Shown in pieces: positions 7,101 through 17,210 of a stretch of 59,784 bases of DNA. The notes below the pieces were generated by a model. It had not been told where the DNA came from. It ran no database searches and was given only the letters and a program-made list of their open reading frames with translations. Position 1 is the stretch's first letter. The number at the start of each line of letters is the position of its first letter. Both the position numbers and the translations under genes were made by a program. This DNA comes from Enterobacterales bacterium. Its GTDB lineage: Bacteria > Pseudomonadota > Gammaproteobacteria > Enterobacterales > Enterobacteriaceae. Location: positions 1 through 59,784 of the forward strand of contig CANJWD010000003.1 in NCBI GenBank assembly GCA_947478475.1. The letters run 5' to 3'.

Positions 7101-9728
7101 ATGACACAACAACTGCAAGTGAAATACCGCCAGGATTACTGTGCACCGGACTACACTGTTACTGATATTGATCTCCAGGTTGAGTTAGATGCCGAAACAA
7201 CGCTGATCACGGCAGTCAGTAAAATAGAACGTAAAAATCTGGCCGATGTCCCGCTGCAATTAAACGGTGAAAACCTAACCTTACTCAGTATTAGTGTTAA
7301 CGGAGAGCCGTGGAGCCACTATCGCCAGCAGGAAAACACACTGCTCATTGAGCAGCTACCGGCAATTTTTACACTAACCATCAAAAACGAGATCCATCCG
7401 GCAAAAAACAGCACGCTTGAGGGATTGTATCGTTCCGGTGATACCCTTTGCACCCAGTGCGAGGCGGAAGGTTTTCGCCATATTACCTTTTATCTGGACA
7501 GGCCGGATGTCCTTGCACGCTATACCACCCGCATTATTGCCGATAAAGCACGCTATCCGGTTTTGCTGTCAAACGGAAATCGTATTGCACAGGGTGAGCT
7601 TGCTGATGGCCGTCACTGGGTGCAATGGCAGGATCCTTTTCCTAAGCCCTGTTACCTGTTTGCACTGGTCGCGGGTAAGTTCGATGTGTTGCGCGATAAT
7701 TTTATCACCCGTTCCGGGAGGAATGTGGCACTGGAACTGTTTGTCGACCCGGGTAATCTGAATCGTGCTGACTGGGCCATGACCTCACTAAAAAACGCCA
7801 TGAAGTGGGATGAAACACGTTTTGGTCTGGAATACGACCTTGATATTTATATGATAGTCGCCGTTGACTTCTTTAATATGGGCGCCATGGAAAATAAGGG
7901 GCTGAATATTTTTAATGCCAAATATGTACTGGCAACCACTGCAACCGCCACGGATAACGACTATCTGAATATTGAAGCGGTTATCGGCCATGAATATTTC
8001 CATAACTGGAGCGGTAACCGTGTGACCTGTCGTGACTGGTTTCAGCTCAGTCTGAAGGAAGGACTGACGGTCTTTCGCGATCAGGAATTCAGCTCCGATA
8101 TGGGTTCACGCGCCGTTAACCGTATTGATAATGTCAGGATAATGCGTACGGCCCAGTTTGCTGAAGATGCAAGCCCTATGGCCCATGCAATCCGCCCCGA
8201 TAGTGTCATTGAAATGAATAATTTTTATACCACTACGGTATATGAAAAGGGTGCAGAAGTTATCCGCATGATGCATACGTTGCTGGGTAAAGAGCGGTTC
8301 ATGAGTGGCATGCAACTGTATTTTGAGCGTCATGATGGCAGCGCCGTAACCTGTGATGATTTTATCCAGGCAATGGAAGATGCATCAAGTGTCTCTCTGG
8401 CCCAGTTTCGCCGCTGGTACATCCAGTCAGGTACGCCGTTACTCACCATTCGTGACCATTATGATACCGACAGACAGCAGTATCATCTGTGCGTTAGCCA
8501 GCAGACCTTACCGACAGCCGATCAGACCGAAAAACTTCCTTTACATATTCCGTTAGATATTGAGCTCTACGACGAAAGTGGTGATGTGATTGTGCTGCAA
8601 AACGAGGGACTGCCCGTGCATCACGTGCTCAGTGTCACTACTGCTGAACAAACGTTCACGTTTGACAAAGTGCTGCGGCCACCGATCCCGGCGCTGTTAC
8701 GTGAATTTTCCGCACCGGTCAGGCTGGATTACAATTATAGCGACCCGCAACTGACCTTCTTAATGCAGCATGCACGCAATGATTTTTCCCGCTGGGACGC
8801 GGCTCAAACCCTGTTAGCGGGTTACATCAAACTGAACGTGGCCAGTTATCAGCATCAGCAGCAACCTCTGCCTTTACCCGTTCTTCCTTTACCTGTTATT
8901 GATGCTTTTCGCGCTGTATTGCTGGATAAAAAACAGGATCCTGCGCTGGCAGCACGCATCCTGACACTGCCATCAGAGCCTGAGATGGCGGAGTTGTTCA
9001 CCCTGATCGATCCCGATGCCATCCATGCCGTTCACCGTGCCATAACCCGTAGTCTGGCGCAGGAAATGCCCGGCGAGTTCCTGGCCGTATATCGTCATTA
9101 CAAAACCCCAGTTTATCGTATCGAACACAGTGATATTGCCCGCCGCTCGCTGCGTAATTGCTGCCTCTATTATCTGGCCTTTGGTGAGCCGGAATTAGCC
9201 GATAATCTGGTGTCAGAACACTACTGGCTGGCGGATAATATGACGGACAGCATGGCCGCTCTGTCTGCGGCCGTTGCCGCAGAACTGCCCTGCCGCGATA
9301 CATTGCTGGCCACTTTTGACGAGCAGTGGCACCACGATGGCCTGGTGATGGATAAGTGGTTTATGATGCAGGCAACCAGTCCTGTGGCTGAGGTGCTAAG
9401 CCAGGTGCGCCTGTTACTCACACACCGCTCATTTAGCCTGAACAATCCTAATCGTACGCGCTCACTTATCGGGGCTTTTGCTTCAATGAATCCTGTGGCA
9501 TTTCACGCCATTGATGGCAGTGGTTATCAGTTTTTGCTCGATGTGCTCCGTGATTTAAATACCCGTAATCCTCAGGTTGCGGCACGGCTGATTGAGCCAC
9601 TGATTCGCCTTAAACGTTATGACGCCAGGCGCCAGGGATTAATGAAACTGGCGCTGGAGGAACTGCAAACACTGGACAACTTATCGGGTGATTTATTCGA
9701 AAAAATCACTAAGGCACTGGCGGATTGA
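7101..9728 (+). CDS. pepN: Aminopeptidase N (M1 zinc metallopeptidase)
   Basis: A cytoplasmic aminopeptidase that removes N-terminal residues from peptides late in protein turnover. The product is 875 residues and aligns with E. coli PepN over its full length. It contains the substrate-anchoring GAMEN motif within FNMGAMENKG, and the zinc motif HEYFHNW with the third ligand Glu in LKEGLTVFRDQE. The frame is open from 7050, but ATG at 7101 has AAGG six bases upstream and gives the known start MTQQ. It is transcribed away from asnS; the 225-bp gap must contain both promoters. It ends convergently with the damaged pepB. Confidence 0.98.
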   Translation: MTQQLQVKYRQDYCAPDYTVTDIDLQVELDAETTLITAVSKIERKNLADVPLQLNGENLTLLSISVNGEPWSHYRQQENTLLIEQLPAIFTLTIKNEIHPAKNSTLEGLYRSGDTLCTQCEAEGFRHITFYLDRPDVLARYTTRIIADKARYPVLLSNGNRIAQGELADGRHWVQWQDPFPKPCYLFALVAGKFDVLRDNFITRSGRNVALELFVDPGNLNRADWAMTSLKNAMKWDETRFGLEYDLDIYMIVAVDFFNMGAMENKGLNIFNAKYVLATTATATDNDYLNIEAVIGHEYFHNWSGNRVTCRDWFQLSLKEGLTVFRDQEFSSDMGSRAVNRIDNVRIMRTAQFAEDASPMAHAIRPDSVIEMNNFYTTTVYEKGAEVIRMMHTLLGKERFMSGMQLYFERHDGSAVTCDDFIQAMEDASSVSLAQFRRWYIQSGTPLLTIRDHYDTDRQQYHLCVSQQTLPTADQTEKLPLHIPLDIELYDESGDVIVLQNEGLPVHHVLSVTTAEQTFTFDKVLRPPIPALLREFSAPVRLDYNYSDPQLTFLMQHARNDFSRWDAAQTLLAGYIKLNVASYQHQQQPLPLPVLPLPVIDAFRAVLLDKKQDPALAARILTLPSEPEMAELFTLIDPDAIHAVHRAITRSLAQEMPGEFLAVYRHYKTPVYRIEHSDIARRSLRNCCLYYLAFGEPELADNLVSEHYWLADNMTDSMAALSAAVAAELPCRDTLLATFDEQWHHDGLVMDKWFMMQATSPVAEVLSQVRLLLTHRSFSLNNPNRTRSLIGAFASMNPVAFHAIDGSGYQFLLDVLRDLNTRNPQVAARLIEPLIRLKRYDARRQGLMKLALEELQTLDNLSGDLFEKITKALAD

Positions 9729-9779
9729 TTTTAAAGCATGGCCGGAATCTTTAGTAACCGAAACGATTTCAGTCATGCT

Positions 9780-11085
9780 CTAACCGGGATCTCCTGCTCC
9801 TTTTTTAAGCAGCAGGTTCGCCAGCGTGCGCACACCGAGACCCGTGGCACCCGCTGACCATTGCTCTACGGCGTTTTTGCGGTAGCTGGCGCTACAGTCA
9901 ATGTGCAGCCAGCCTTGCTGATAGTCTGGTACAAAATGAGATAAAAACGCCGCCAGCGGTACTGGCGCCAGCGGTATACGCCGCACCTGCCACGTTACTG
10001 AGCTGCGCAAAAGGAGAGGAGAACTGGCTGCGGTGAAGCTCTGCTAGTGGTAAACGCCAGAATGGCTCACGCTCTGCGTCGGCACTGGCCAGTAACTGCC
10101 CGGCCAGTGCATCATCAAAGCAGAGCAAGGCATGATAATCATTACCGAGAGCCGTCTTAGCCGCGCCGGTCAGGGTAGCAGCGTCGATAATTAAGGACGT
10201 ATTTTGCGAAGAAGCATCAATCAGACCATCAGCCAGTACCAGGCGCCCCTCGGCGTCGGTGTTCATGATTTCAACGGTTTTACCATTACGATAACGGAAG
10301 ATATCCCCCAGTCTGAAGGCATTGCCGCTGACCATATTATCCGCGCAGCATAAATAGAGTTTTACCCGCTGTGACAGACCACGGGCAACGGCCAGCGCTA
10401 AGGCGCCGCTCACTGTCGCCGCGCCGCCCATGTCGGACTTCATGGAATCCATCAGCGCGCTGGGTTTCAGGCTGTAGCCACCGGAATCAAAGGTAATACC
10501 TTTTCCCACCAGACAGGCATGAACGGGTGCATCCGGGCGACCGCTCGGATTATAATCCAGTGTCAGCAGCACCGGCGGACGTTCCGAACCGCGGCCTACC
10601 TGGTAAAGACCCACATAGTTTTGCGTGCGCAGTTCATCACCGGTAACCATCTGGTAACTGACCATACCGCCTCCGAGATCAATTATCAGATCAGCGGCAC
10701 GTGTCGCTAACTGTTCTGGTCCTAACTCTTCCGCCGGCGTATTAATCGTGTCACGCACCCAGTCGATAATCTTCAGGCGCCGGGTCAGTTCTGTGAATTG
10801 CGCATCCGGTAACCTGGCCCATTCAACGTGCTGCCCACCCGTTGGAGAACGAAAACCCTGCCAGAAGGCCCAGCTCTGTTCAAGCCCCCAGCCCGAACCG
10901 GCCAGTGTTACCGTTTTTATACCCATGCCATCGACCTTACGCGCCGCACACTGAATGGCATGTAATGGCTCACAGCCTGAGTGATGGATAGTCAGCCCGT
11001 GGTCGCCGCCACTGAGCCGTGCCTGGTCACCCCAGCGGGCATCCGCTGGCCGGTCAGTCAGAAAAATCTGCATCATGTTCATCAT
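9780..11085 (-). pseudogene. pepB: Peptidase B (leucyl aminopeptidase family), frameshifted
   Basis: PepB is a hexameric M17 aminopeptidase of broad specificity. The first frame (11085 to about 9948) matches E. coli PepB from the N-terminus through [30 protein letters not shown] and the [14 protein letters not shown] active-site loop, up to AGASTAGG. The match then continues in another frame ([20 protein letters not shown] to the stop at 9780). One extra G on the minus strand near 9948 explains the break. The lost part is the last 50 or so residues, with conserved GWLHIDC, so the main frame product ends in 11 unrelated residues. Sequencing error cannot be excluded. In E. coli pepB lies downstream of iscX as here. 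Confidence 0.85.
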
Positions 11086-11106
11086 AACGGGGCTCTCTCC
11101 TTGATG

Positions 11107-11162
11107 TTGATTCTTTTACGTTGATCCTTTTACGTTAATCATTTTATGTCGATCATTCACAC
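11107..11162. repeat. 14-bp degenerate tandem repeat between iscX and pepB
   Basis: Four successive 14-base units start with ttgattcttttacg, then ttgatccttttacg, then two diverged copies; the last runs into the 3' end of iscX. The first two units differ at one base. Confidence 0.75.
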
Positions 11163-11353
11163 TCATCGAGCCAAAACATCAGGATACTTTCCAGTATTCT
11201 TTCATTCGATTTTTTCGTATCGTCATCAAATTCAGCCAGCTCACAGATCCACTGATGCATATCGGTAAATCGCACCGTTTTAGGATCAATATCAGGAAAT
11301 TTAGCGAATAAAACCTCAGCAATTTCGCGGCTGTCAGACCATTTTAAACCCAC
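11153..11353 (-). CDS. iscX: Fe-S assembly protein IscX
   Basis: A small acidic protein that binds IscS and iron and tunes the rate of cluster assembly. The product is 66 residues, the family length. It has the typical [24 protein letters not shown] start and the DMHQWI and [11 protein letters not shown] segments that form the acidic surface, ending LDECE. It closes the isc operon, 18 bp after fdx. The tandem repeat downstream overlaps its last codons. Confidence 0.96.
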   Translation of the reverse strand: MGLKWSDSREIAEVLFAKFPDIDPKTVRFTDMHQWICELAEFDDDTKKSNERILESILMFWLDECE

Positions 11354-11371
11354 AAACGCCCTCCTTCCGGC

Positions 11372-11707
11372 TTAGTGTTCTCGTGCATGGTTAATGGTAT
11401 AGAGCGGGATTTCAATAACTAAATCCACATCAGTCACGTGAGCCTGACAGCTAAGCCGGCTCTCCGGTGTCAGCCCCCACGCCTTATCCAGCATATCATC
11501 TTCCTCTTCGGTGGATGCGTTCAGCGCACCGAAGCCCTCTCGCACCACGCAATGGCAAGTGGTACAGGCGGCGACTTTTTCGCAGGCGTGCTCAATTTCA
11601 ATACCATGGCGCAGTGCCACATCAAGTATCGTTTCACCAGGGCGTGCTTCCACGGCCACACCCTCAGGACAGAGCACTTTATGGGGCAAAAATACAATTT
11701 TAGGCAT
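11372..11707 (-). CDS. fdx: [2Fe-2S] ferredoxin of the Isc system
   Basis: This ferredoxin supplies electrons for cluster assembly on IscU. The product is 111 residues. Its cluster ligands are Cys42, Cys48 and Cys51 (ACEKVAACTTC) and the distal Cys87 in RLSCQAH. The extra cysteine found at position 46 in E. coli is alanine here, which does not affect the ligands. It ends INHAREH as in E. coli. Two bases separate it from the hscA stop codon, so the genes are probably translated together. Confidence 0.97.
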   Translation of the reverse strand: MPKIVFLPHKVLCPEGVAVEARPGETILDVALRHGIEIEHACEKVAACTTCHCVVREGFGALNASTEEEDDMLDKAWGLTPESRLSCQAHVTDVDLVIEIPLYTINHAREH

Positions 11708-11709
11708 GA

Positions 11710-13557
11710 TTAAACATTATCCACAGTGCAGCCGACCAGGGCACGACGAACGCAGGCATCCATTCTGCGATCGGCAAAATGTCGGGTATCTTTATCCAGT
11801 GATTTAACAGCCGCTTCAATGGCAGCTGCGTCGTTACCCTGAATTTTTTGTTGTAGTGCCTGCATACCTGAATTTATCTCAATACGTTCCTGCTCACTTA
11901 ACAGATCAGCATCTTCATGCAGAGCATGCTGTAAATTCACCAGCAGCCTGGATCCCTCTGTTTTTTGCTCTGCCAGACGGCGCTCCCGACTATCACTGCG
12001 TGTGTGCACCACCGAATCTTTCAGCATACTGGCAATCTCAGTGTCTGTGAGCCCATAAGAGGGTTTAACCTGGATTTCTGCCGCAACATGCGTGGATTGC
12101 TCCACGGCACTCACACTGAGCAAACCATCCGCATCAACCTGAAAAGTGACACGAATACGCGCCGCACCGGCGGGTAGCGCCGGGATCTCGTGCAAAGTGA
12201 AACGCGCCAGTGAGCGACAGTCTGCCATCAGCTCACGTTCACCCTGGAGCACGTGAATGGTCATCGCATTCTGACCATCTTTAAACGTTGTAAACTCCTG
12301 GGCGCGGGCGGCAGGAATAGTGGTGTTACGCGGTATGATTTTTTCAACCAGTCCACCCATAGTTTCCAGCCCTAATGAGAGCGGGATCACGTCCAGTAAC
12401 AGCATATCGTGTGGAGACGTGTTGCCCACCAGGATGTCAGCCTGAATGGCAGCACCAATAGCCACTACTTTATCAGGATCGATCGTCGTCAGCGGGCGGC
12501 GTCCAAAAAAATCCTCCACCTGCCTGCGCACCAGTGGGATGCGGGTCGAACCACCGACCATTACAACTTCGCGTATTTCAGAAAGAGTGATGCCGGCATC
12601 TTTTAAGGTGCGGCGACAGGCCAGTAAGGTGCGCTGCACTAATGGTGCGATCAATATTTCAAACTGCTGACGCGTTATTTCACCCTGCCAGCCGGCAACA
12701 TTCACCTCAGCACTGTCCGCATCACTGAGTGCAATTTTACTGTTGATCGCAGCATCCAGTAACTGACGTGCCATACCATGGTCACGGCGATCAGCGATAC
12801 TGGCCTGTTCACGCAGCCAGTCCGCCAGCAGAGTATCAAAATCATCCCCGCCGAGCGCTGAATCACCACCGGTTGCCAGCACTTCAAATACTCCACGGCC
12901 AAGACGCAGTACAGAGATATCAAAAGTGCCACCGCCGAGATCATAAACCGCGATAATTCCCTCCTGAGCGGAGTCCAGGCCATAAGCAAGGGCCGCCGCC
13001 GTCGGTTCGTTTAACAAGCGTAAAACATGCAATCCGGCAAGGGAAGCTGCCTCTTTCGTCCCCTGACGCTGGGCATCATCGAAATAAGCAGGAACGGTGA
13101 TAACGACACCCTCTGGCTCAGCATTCAGCACTCGGGTAGCACGGAGGGCCAGCGTTTTTAGAATTTCTGCCGAAACCTGTAGTGGGTTTATCAGACCAGC
13201 ACGCGTTCGCATCATCGGTAAACCATTTTCACTACCGTGGAACTGATAAGGCAGACTGGGGTAGCGCTGCCTGATATCAGCCAGCGAACGGCCCAGCATT
13301 CGTTTAACTGAAACAATGGTATTTACCGGATCTTCTGCCGCCCGGCGGCGAGCATCCCAGCCAACCTCTGCACCCTCCTGGCGCCAGGAAACAACCGAAG
13401 GGAGCAAATCACGTCCCTGGTTATCCGCCAGGGTTTCAGCTACGCCATTGCGCACCGTGGCAACCAGAGAGTAGGTCGTGCCCAAATCAATGCCCGCCGC
13501 CAGACGTCGCGGGCGGGCGGCGGTTAAACCAGGCTCACTAATCTGCAATAAAGCCAT
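11710..13557 (-). CDS. hscA: Hsp70-type chaperone HscA
   Basis: HscA is the specialised Hsp70 that binds the LPPVK loop of IscU and uses ATP to help cluster transfer. The product is 615 residues. The ATPase domain has [11 protein letters not shown], the phosphate loop [14 protein letters not shown] and [13 protein letters not shown]. The substrate domain starts near residue 385 ([17 protein letters not shown]), and a helical lid follows. The first 20 bases overlap the end of hscB. It keeps the isc order hscB-hscA-fdx. Confidence 0.97.
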   Translation of the reverse strand: MALLQISEPGLTAARPRRLAAGIDLGTTYSLVATVRNGVAETLADNQGRDLLPSVVSWRQEGAEVGWDARRRAAEDPVNTIVSVKRMLGRSLADIRQRYPSLPYQFHGSENGLPMMRTRAGLINPLQVSAEILKTLALRATRVLNAEPEGVVITVPAYFDDAQRQGTKEAASLAGLHVLRLLNEPTAAALAYGLDSAQEGIIAVYDLGGGTFDISVLRLGRGVFEVLATGGDSALGGDDFDTLLADWLREQASIADRRDHGMARQLLDAAINSKIALSDADSAEVNVAGWQGEITRQQFEILIAPLVQRTLLACRRTLKDAGITLSEIREVVMVGGSTRIPLVRRQVEDFFGRRPLTTIDPDKVVAIGAAIQADILVGNTSPHDMLLLDVIPLSLGLETMGGLVEKIIPRNTTIPAARAQEFTTFKDGQNAMTIHVLQGERELMADCRSLARFTLHEIPALPAGAARIRVTFQVDADGLLSVSAVEQSTHVAAEIQVKPSYGLTDTEIASMLKDSVVHTRSDSRERRLAEQKTEGSRLLVNLQHALHEDADLLSEQERIEINSGMQALQQKIQGNDAAAIEAAVKSLDKDTRHFADRRMDACVRRALVGCTVDNV

Positions 13558-14086
13558 CTCGCTTCCCTAAATTATCAAGCAGCTTCTCTTCGAGATCCTC
13601 AACTTGCTGCTGAAGTTTGCCGAAAAAATATAATTTGCGCACACTTTCCGCCGCCTGTGGCCAGTGCTGGCAGTCAAATTCGTGCAGCATCTGTGCCATA
13701 CACTGCCGGGACATGGCAGCCAGCTTTGCTGCGAAATCTGGCAGCACGCTCTCTGCACCAGGTTGTTCTGCCATCGCATTCAGCTCTTCACGCAAGATAA
13801 ATTGTTCTGTCAAAAACGCACTGTCACTCATACTCTGTTGCGCATTATTTATATCGATACCTTGCAGCAAGAGTATGTATTCTGCACGTTTTAGCGGGTG
13901 CTTAAGCGTTTGATAAGCGTCATTGATGGTCAGCGACTGCTGTAACGCCACCAGGCGCTGACTCTCAGCATGGAGAACATAGCGATCGGGATGAAACTGA
14001 CGCTGTAGTTGCTGATAGCGGGAAGCAAGCAGAGCGGTGTCCACGCCATAACCGACGGAGAGCCCGAACAACGCAAAATAATCCAT
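13538..14086 (-). CDS. hscB: J-domain co-chaperone HscB
   Basis: HscB delivers IscU to HscA and stimulates its ATPase. The product is 182 residues against 171 in E. coli. An N-terminal J domain carries the HPD motif (FHPDRYV, about residue 32), and a C-terminal three-helix domain ends LEEKLLD. Eleven extra residues ([11 protein letters not shown]) follow because the stop codon at the usual place has been lost; the extension runs into hscA and creates a 20-bp overlap. The ATG at 14086 follows an AGAGAG sequence. A 9-bp tandem repeat lies upstream. Confidence 0.95.
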   Translation of the reverse strand: MDYFALFGLSVGYGVDTALLASRYQQLQRQFHPDRYVLHAESQRLVALQQSLTINDAYQTLKHPLKRAEYILLLQGIDINNAQQSMSDSAFLTEQFILREELNAMAEQPGAESVLPDFAAKLAAMSRQCMAQMLHEFDCQHWPQAAESVRKLYFFGKLQQQVEDLEEKLLDNLGKRDGFIAD

Positions 14087-14095
14087 AACTTCTCT

Positions 14096-14122
14096 CTTTT
14101 GGTGCTTTTGGGGCTTTTGGGG
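14096..14122. repeat. 9-bp tandem repeat between iscA and hscB
   Basis: The unit cttttgggg is present three times, the first copy with one change (cttttggtg). It fills half of the 57-bp gap between iscA and hscB. Confidence 0.85.
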
Positions 14123-14143
14123 AGTCTGGCGGGGAGTTATGAT

Positions 14144-14467
14144 TCAGACGCTGAAACTTTCGCCACAACCACATTCAGCAGAAACATTGGGGTTGTTGAA
14201 CCGGAAGCCCTCGTTCAGCCCCTCCTTGACAAAATCCAGTTCCGTGCCATCGAGATAAACGATACTTCTGCTGTCGATAATGATTTTCACGCCCCTGTCG
14301 TCAAATACAACGTCATCATCATTCATTTCGTCGACAAATTCGAGTACATACGCCATACCTGAGCAACCGGAAGTTTTTACACCCAAACGCAGCCCCAGCC
14401 CTCTGCCCCGATTGTGCAGAAAGGTGCTCACACGTTGTGCTGCCCGCTCGCTTATCGATATCGACAT
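14144..14467 (-). CDS. iscA: A-type Fe-S carrier IscA
   Basis: IscA accepts iron or clusters and passes [4Fe-4S] clusters to target enzymes. The product is 107 residues and has the three invariant cysteines: one in [11 protein letters not shown] near residue 35 and two in the CGCG motif near the end ([11 protein letters not shown]). The 144-bp gap to iscU is longer than usual and contains no gene that I can see. Confidence 0.97.
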   Translation of the reverse strand: MSISISERAAQRVSTFLHNRGRGLGLRLGVKTSGCSGMAYVLEFVDEMNDDDVVFDDRGVKIIIDSRSIVYLDGTELDFVKEGLNEGFRFNNPNVSAECGCGESFSV

Positions 14468-14611
14468 ACAATATAACCTCAGTGCTGATAATTCATTCGA
14501 AATTCTTTACACCAAACACCACACACCACACATATACCGTGTCCGGCAAAACAGAGGCAATCTTTTTTCCTCGTTTTTATCACCAGTATTTATCGCCCGT
14601 TTTTATTGCTA

Positions 14612-14995
14612 TTAAGCGCTATGCTTACTCTTATAGTCTGCAATTGCGGCTTTGATGGCATCTTCGGCCAAAATAGAACAGTGAATTTTAACCGGCGGTA
14701 ATTCCAGCTCTGCAACAATTTGGGTGTTTTTAATGGACTGCGCCTGATCGAGAGATTTACCTTTCATCCATTCTGTTACCAGCGAGCTGGAGGCAATGGC
14801 AGAACCACAACCATAGGTCTTAAAGCGGGCATCCTCGATGATGCCATCTTTATTGACTTTAATCTGTAGTCTCATCACATCACCACACGCTGGCGCACCA
14901 ACCATTCCGCTGCCAACGCTGGGATCTTCATTATCGAACGAGCCCACGTTACGCGGGTTTTCGTAGTGATCAATAACTTTTTCACTGTAAGCCAT
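14612..14995 (-). CDS. iscU: Fe-S cluster scaffold IscU
   Basis: The scaffold on which IscS sulfur and iron are built into a [2Fe-2S] cluster. From ATG at 14995 the product has 127 residues. It carries the three ligand cysteines in APACGD, TYGCGSA and IHCSIL, the Asp next to the first Cys, and the LPPVK loop recognised by HscA. The frame extends upstream to 15064 into the end of iscS, but the chosen ATG has AAGGAG before it and gives the family N-terminus MAYSEKVIDHYENPRNVG. Confidence 0.98.
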   Translation of the reverse strand: MAYSEKVIDHYENPRNVGSFDNEDPSVGSGMVGAPACGDVMRLQIKVNKDGIIEDARFKTYGCGSAIASSSLVTEWMKGKSLDQAQSIKNTQIVAELELPPVKIHCSILAEDAIKAAIADYKSKHSA

Positions 14996-15048
14996 GGCGT
15001 GACTCCTTATAATTATAATTTGGAAGGTCAATAAATTTAGAAGATCAG

Positions 15049-16263
15049 TTAATGGTGGGACCACTCTATACTGCTAATATCCACACCCTGCTTAAACATA
15101 TCCCACAACGGGGAGAGTTCACGTAAACGGCCAATAGATTTACCAACCAGCGTAATGGTGTAATCAATTTCCTCTTCTGTGGTAAAGCGCCCGAGGGAGA
15201 AACGGATTGAACTGTGAGCCAGCTCGTCGTTCATGCCCAATGCCCGCAAGACATAGGATGGCTCCAGGCTGGCTGAAGTACAGGCCGATCCGGAAGAAAC
15301 CGCCAGATCTTTCAGTGCCATAATCAGCGATTCGCCCTCAACATAGTTAAAACTGACATTAAGAATATGGGGCGCGCCATGCTCCAGATCACCATTAAGG
15401 TAGACTTCTTCGATACTCTTAATGCCATTCCACAAGCGCCGCCGCAGAGCGCGCAGGCGCCGGGATTCCTCTTCCATCTCCTCTCCGGCAATACGGTACG
15501 CTTCACCCATGCCAGCAATCTGATGTACCGGTAGTGTCCCGGAACGCATCCCACGCTCATGACCCCCGCCATGAAGTTGCGCTTCAATGCGAATACGGGG
15601 TTTACGACGGACAAACAGACCACCGATACCCATTGGGCCATAAATTTTGTGCGCCGAGAAAGACATTAAATCGACGTTTAACTGACTCAAATCAACAGGC
15701 AGTTTACCGATGCTTTGCGTCGCATCAACGTGGAAAACAACACCGTGACTGCGACATATTTGACCAATAGCCCGGATATCCTGCACGACGCCGATCTCAT
15801 TATTAACATGCATAACAGAGAGCAGAATGGTATCCGCGCGCAGCGCGGCAGCGAGCTGCCCGGGATCAATAATACCGTTACTCGCTGGCGCCAGATACGT
15901 GACCTCAAAACCTTCGCGCTCCAGCTGACGGCAGGTATCCAGTACAGATTTATGTTCGGTTTTGCAGGTAACAATGTGCCTGCCCTTCTTGTGATAAAAA
16001 GCCGCTGCACCTTTGAGCGCCAGATTATTTGATTCGGTTGCTCCCGATGTAAAGACTATCTCGCGAGGGTCGGCGCCAATGAGTTTTGCAATATCATCAC
16101 GTGCCATGTCAACAGCTTCTTCTGCCTGCCAGCCAAAACGGTGCGAGCGAGAGGCGGGGTTGCCGAAAATACCGTCCAGCGTTAAGTAGTGCATCATTTT
16201 TTCAGCAACCCTGGGATCAACGGGTGTGGTGGCTGAATAATCCAAATAGATAGGTAACTTCAT
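15049..16263 (-). CDS. iscS: Cysteine desulfurase IscS
   Basis: This PLP enzyme removes sulfur from cysteine and gives persulfide sulfur to IscU, TusA, ThiI and others. From ATG at 16263 the product has 404 residues, exactly the E. coli length. It has the PLP lysine in [10 protein letters not shown] and the mobile-loop catalytic cysteine in [14 protein letters not shown], and ends SIEWSHH. The upstream open extension to 16308 has no family support. The gene follows iscR by 75 bp. Confidence 0.98.
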   Translation of the reverse strand: MKLPIYLDYSATTPVDPRVAEKMMHYLTLDGIFGNPASRSHRFGWQAEEAVDMARDDIAKLIGADPREIVFTSGATESNNLALKGAAAFYHKKGRHIVTCKTEHKSVLDTCRQLEREGFEVTYLAPASNGIIDPGQLAAALRADTILLSVMHVNNEIGVVQDIRAIGQICRSHGVVFHVDATQSIGKLPVDLSQLNVDLMSFSAHKIYGPMGIGGLFVRRKPRIRIEAQLHGGGHERGMRSGTLPVHQIAGMGEAYRIAGEEMEEESRRLRALRRRLWNGIKSIEEVYLNGDLEHGAPHILNVSFNYVEGESLIMALKDLAVSSGSACTSASLEPSYVLRALGMNDELAHSSIRFSLGRFTTEEEIDYTITLVGKSIGRLRELSPLWDMFKQGVDISSIEWSHH

Positions 16264-16338
16264 TGCTCTGCGTATGCTCCGTTCATCGAGTAGCGGGTTA
16301 GCCCACATTGTCGCCGGTTTGTCCTCTCGGTGTTTCCT

Positions 16339-16833
16339 CTACAGTTGCATACTGAGGTTAATTTTCTGCCCTGTACGAATGCTGGCAGCACGGCGTTTAT
16401 TGTTATTCTGGCGATCCGCAACATCTAAAATCTCCTGATTATTAACGAGTTCCGCGAGCGTAATGCTATTTAAAAAGTGAGTGATGCGCTCACTCAGATC
16501 ACGCCACAATGTGTGAGTCAGACAGCGGTCGCCATTCTGACAGGCTTCTCTTCCCTGGCAGCGCGTGGCATCTACTGACTCATCAACGGCGGTGATAACT
16601 GCTCCTACGACAATTTTAGCCGCCTCTTTAGCCAGCAGATAACCCCCGCCTGGCCCGCGCACGCTCGCCACCAGGTTATTTTTTCGTAAACGCGAAAACA
16701 GTTGTTCCAGATAGGACAACGAGATCCCCTGACGTTCAGAAATATCTGCCAGAGAAACAGGCCCGTTATGGGAATGCAGCGCCACATCAAGCATGGCAGT
16801 GACGGCATAACGACCCTTAGATGTCAGTCTCAT
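16339..16833 (-). CDS. iscR: Fe-S dependent regulator IscR
   Basis: An Rrf2-family repressor that carries a [2Fe-2S] cluster and controls isc and other Fe-S genes. From ATG at 16833 the product has 164 residues. It has an N-terminal winged helix ([19 protein letters not shown]) and the cluster ligands Cys92, Cys98, Cys104 and His107, at the same numbers as in E. coli. The C-terminal tail ([20 protein letters not shown]) differs from E. coli. An IscR box lies 44 bp upstream, so feedback control is expected. Confidence 0.97.
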   Translation of the reverse strand: MRLTSKGRYAVTAMLDVALHSHNGPVSLADISERQGISLSYLEQLFSRLRKNNLVASVRGPGGGYLLAKEAAKIVVGAVITAVDESVDATRCQGREACQNGDRCLTHTLWRDLSERITHFLNSITLAELVNNQEILDVADRQNNNKRRAASIRTGQKINLSMQL

Positions 16834-16876
16834 AATGACAATTACCGCGTGGGTAGCACAGAAGCCACAGTCTGTC

Positions 16877-16901
16877 ATTCCTGACTGTTTTAGTCAACTA
16901 T
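16877..16901 (-). promoter_or_regulatory. Type 1 IscR box overlapping the iscR promoter
   Basis: On the minus strand the 25-base site begins ATAGTTGACTAAAACAGTC and continues AGGAAT. It fits the type 1 IscR consensus (ATASYYGACT...AGTCRRSTAT) at all but one specified position. The TTGACT inside it is the likely -35 box and CAGACT 17 bases on the likely -10, as at the E. coli isc promoter, so IscR would block RNA polymerase. Confidence 0.8.
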
Positions 16902-17210
16902 TTAACCTGGTAATTAACTCAGGTATTAATGGTAATTATACAGCCTGGTGGCAGACATCAAAATTGGCGGTGAGCATAATACTAATAATATGTATAGAGT
17001 ATTAATGTTTTTTATATACTTTTTCGTATAATTACTTGTAACTTTTTCATTACGTTGTAAAATTTGTCTGGTTTGCGCGTACTACTAAAAAGTAGGGACT
17101 TCAGGATCGCATTGGAAACAACAGACTATAACCTTCATAACTTACTGATGGATTCCCGCTGGGGTAGAGCAGGTTTTCTGTAGTTAGACAATAATGATGA
17201 GGCTTGAAAG
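16902..17210 (+). promoter_or_regulatory. ompA promoter and long 5' leader; gene-free gap
   Basis: This gap of over 300 bp (the divergent iscR promoter apart) holds no gene. An AT-rich stretch (16975-17050) precedes a segment around 17033-17067 containing acttgtaac and attacgttgtaaaa, close to the E. coli ompA promoter. The following 140 or so bases would form the long untranslated leader typical of ompA mRNA, which in E. coli governs mRNA stability. GAGGCTTGAAAG just before the ATG contains the ribosome binding site. Confidence 0.55.
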
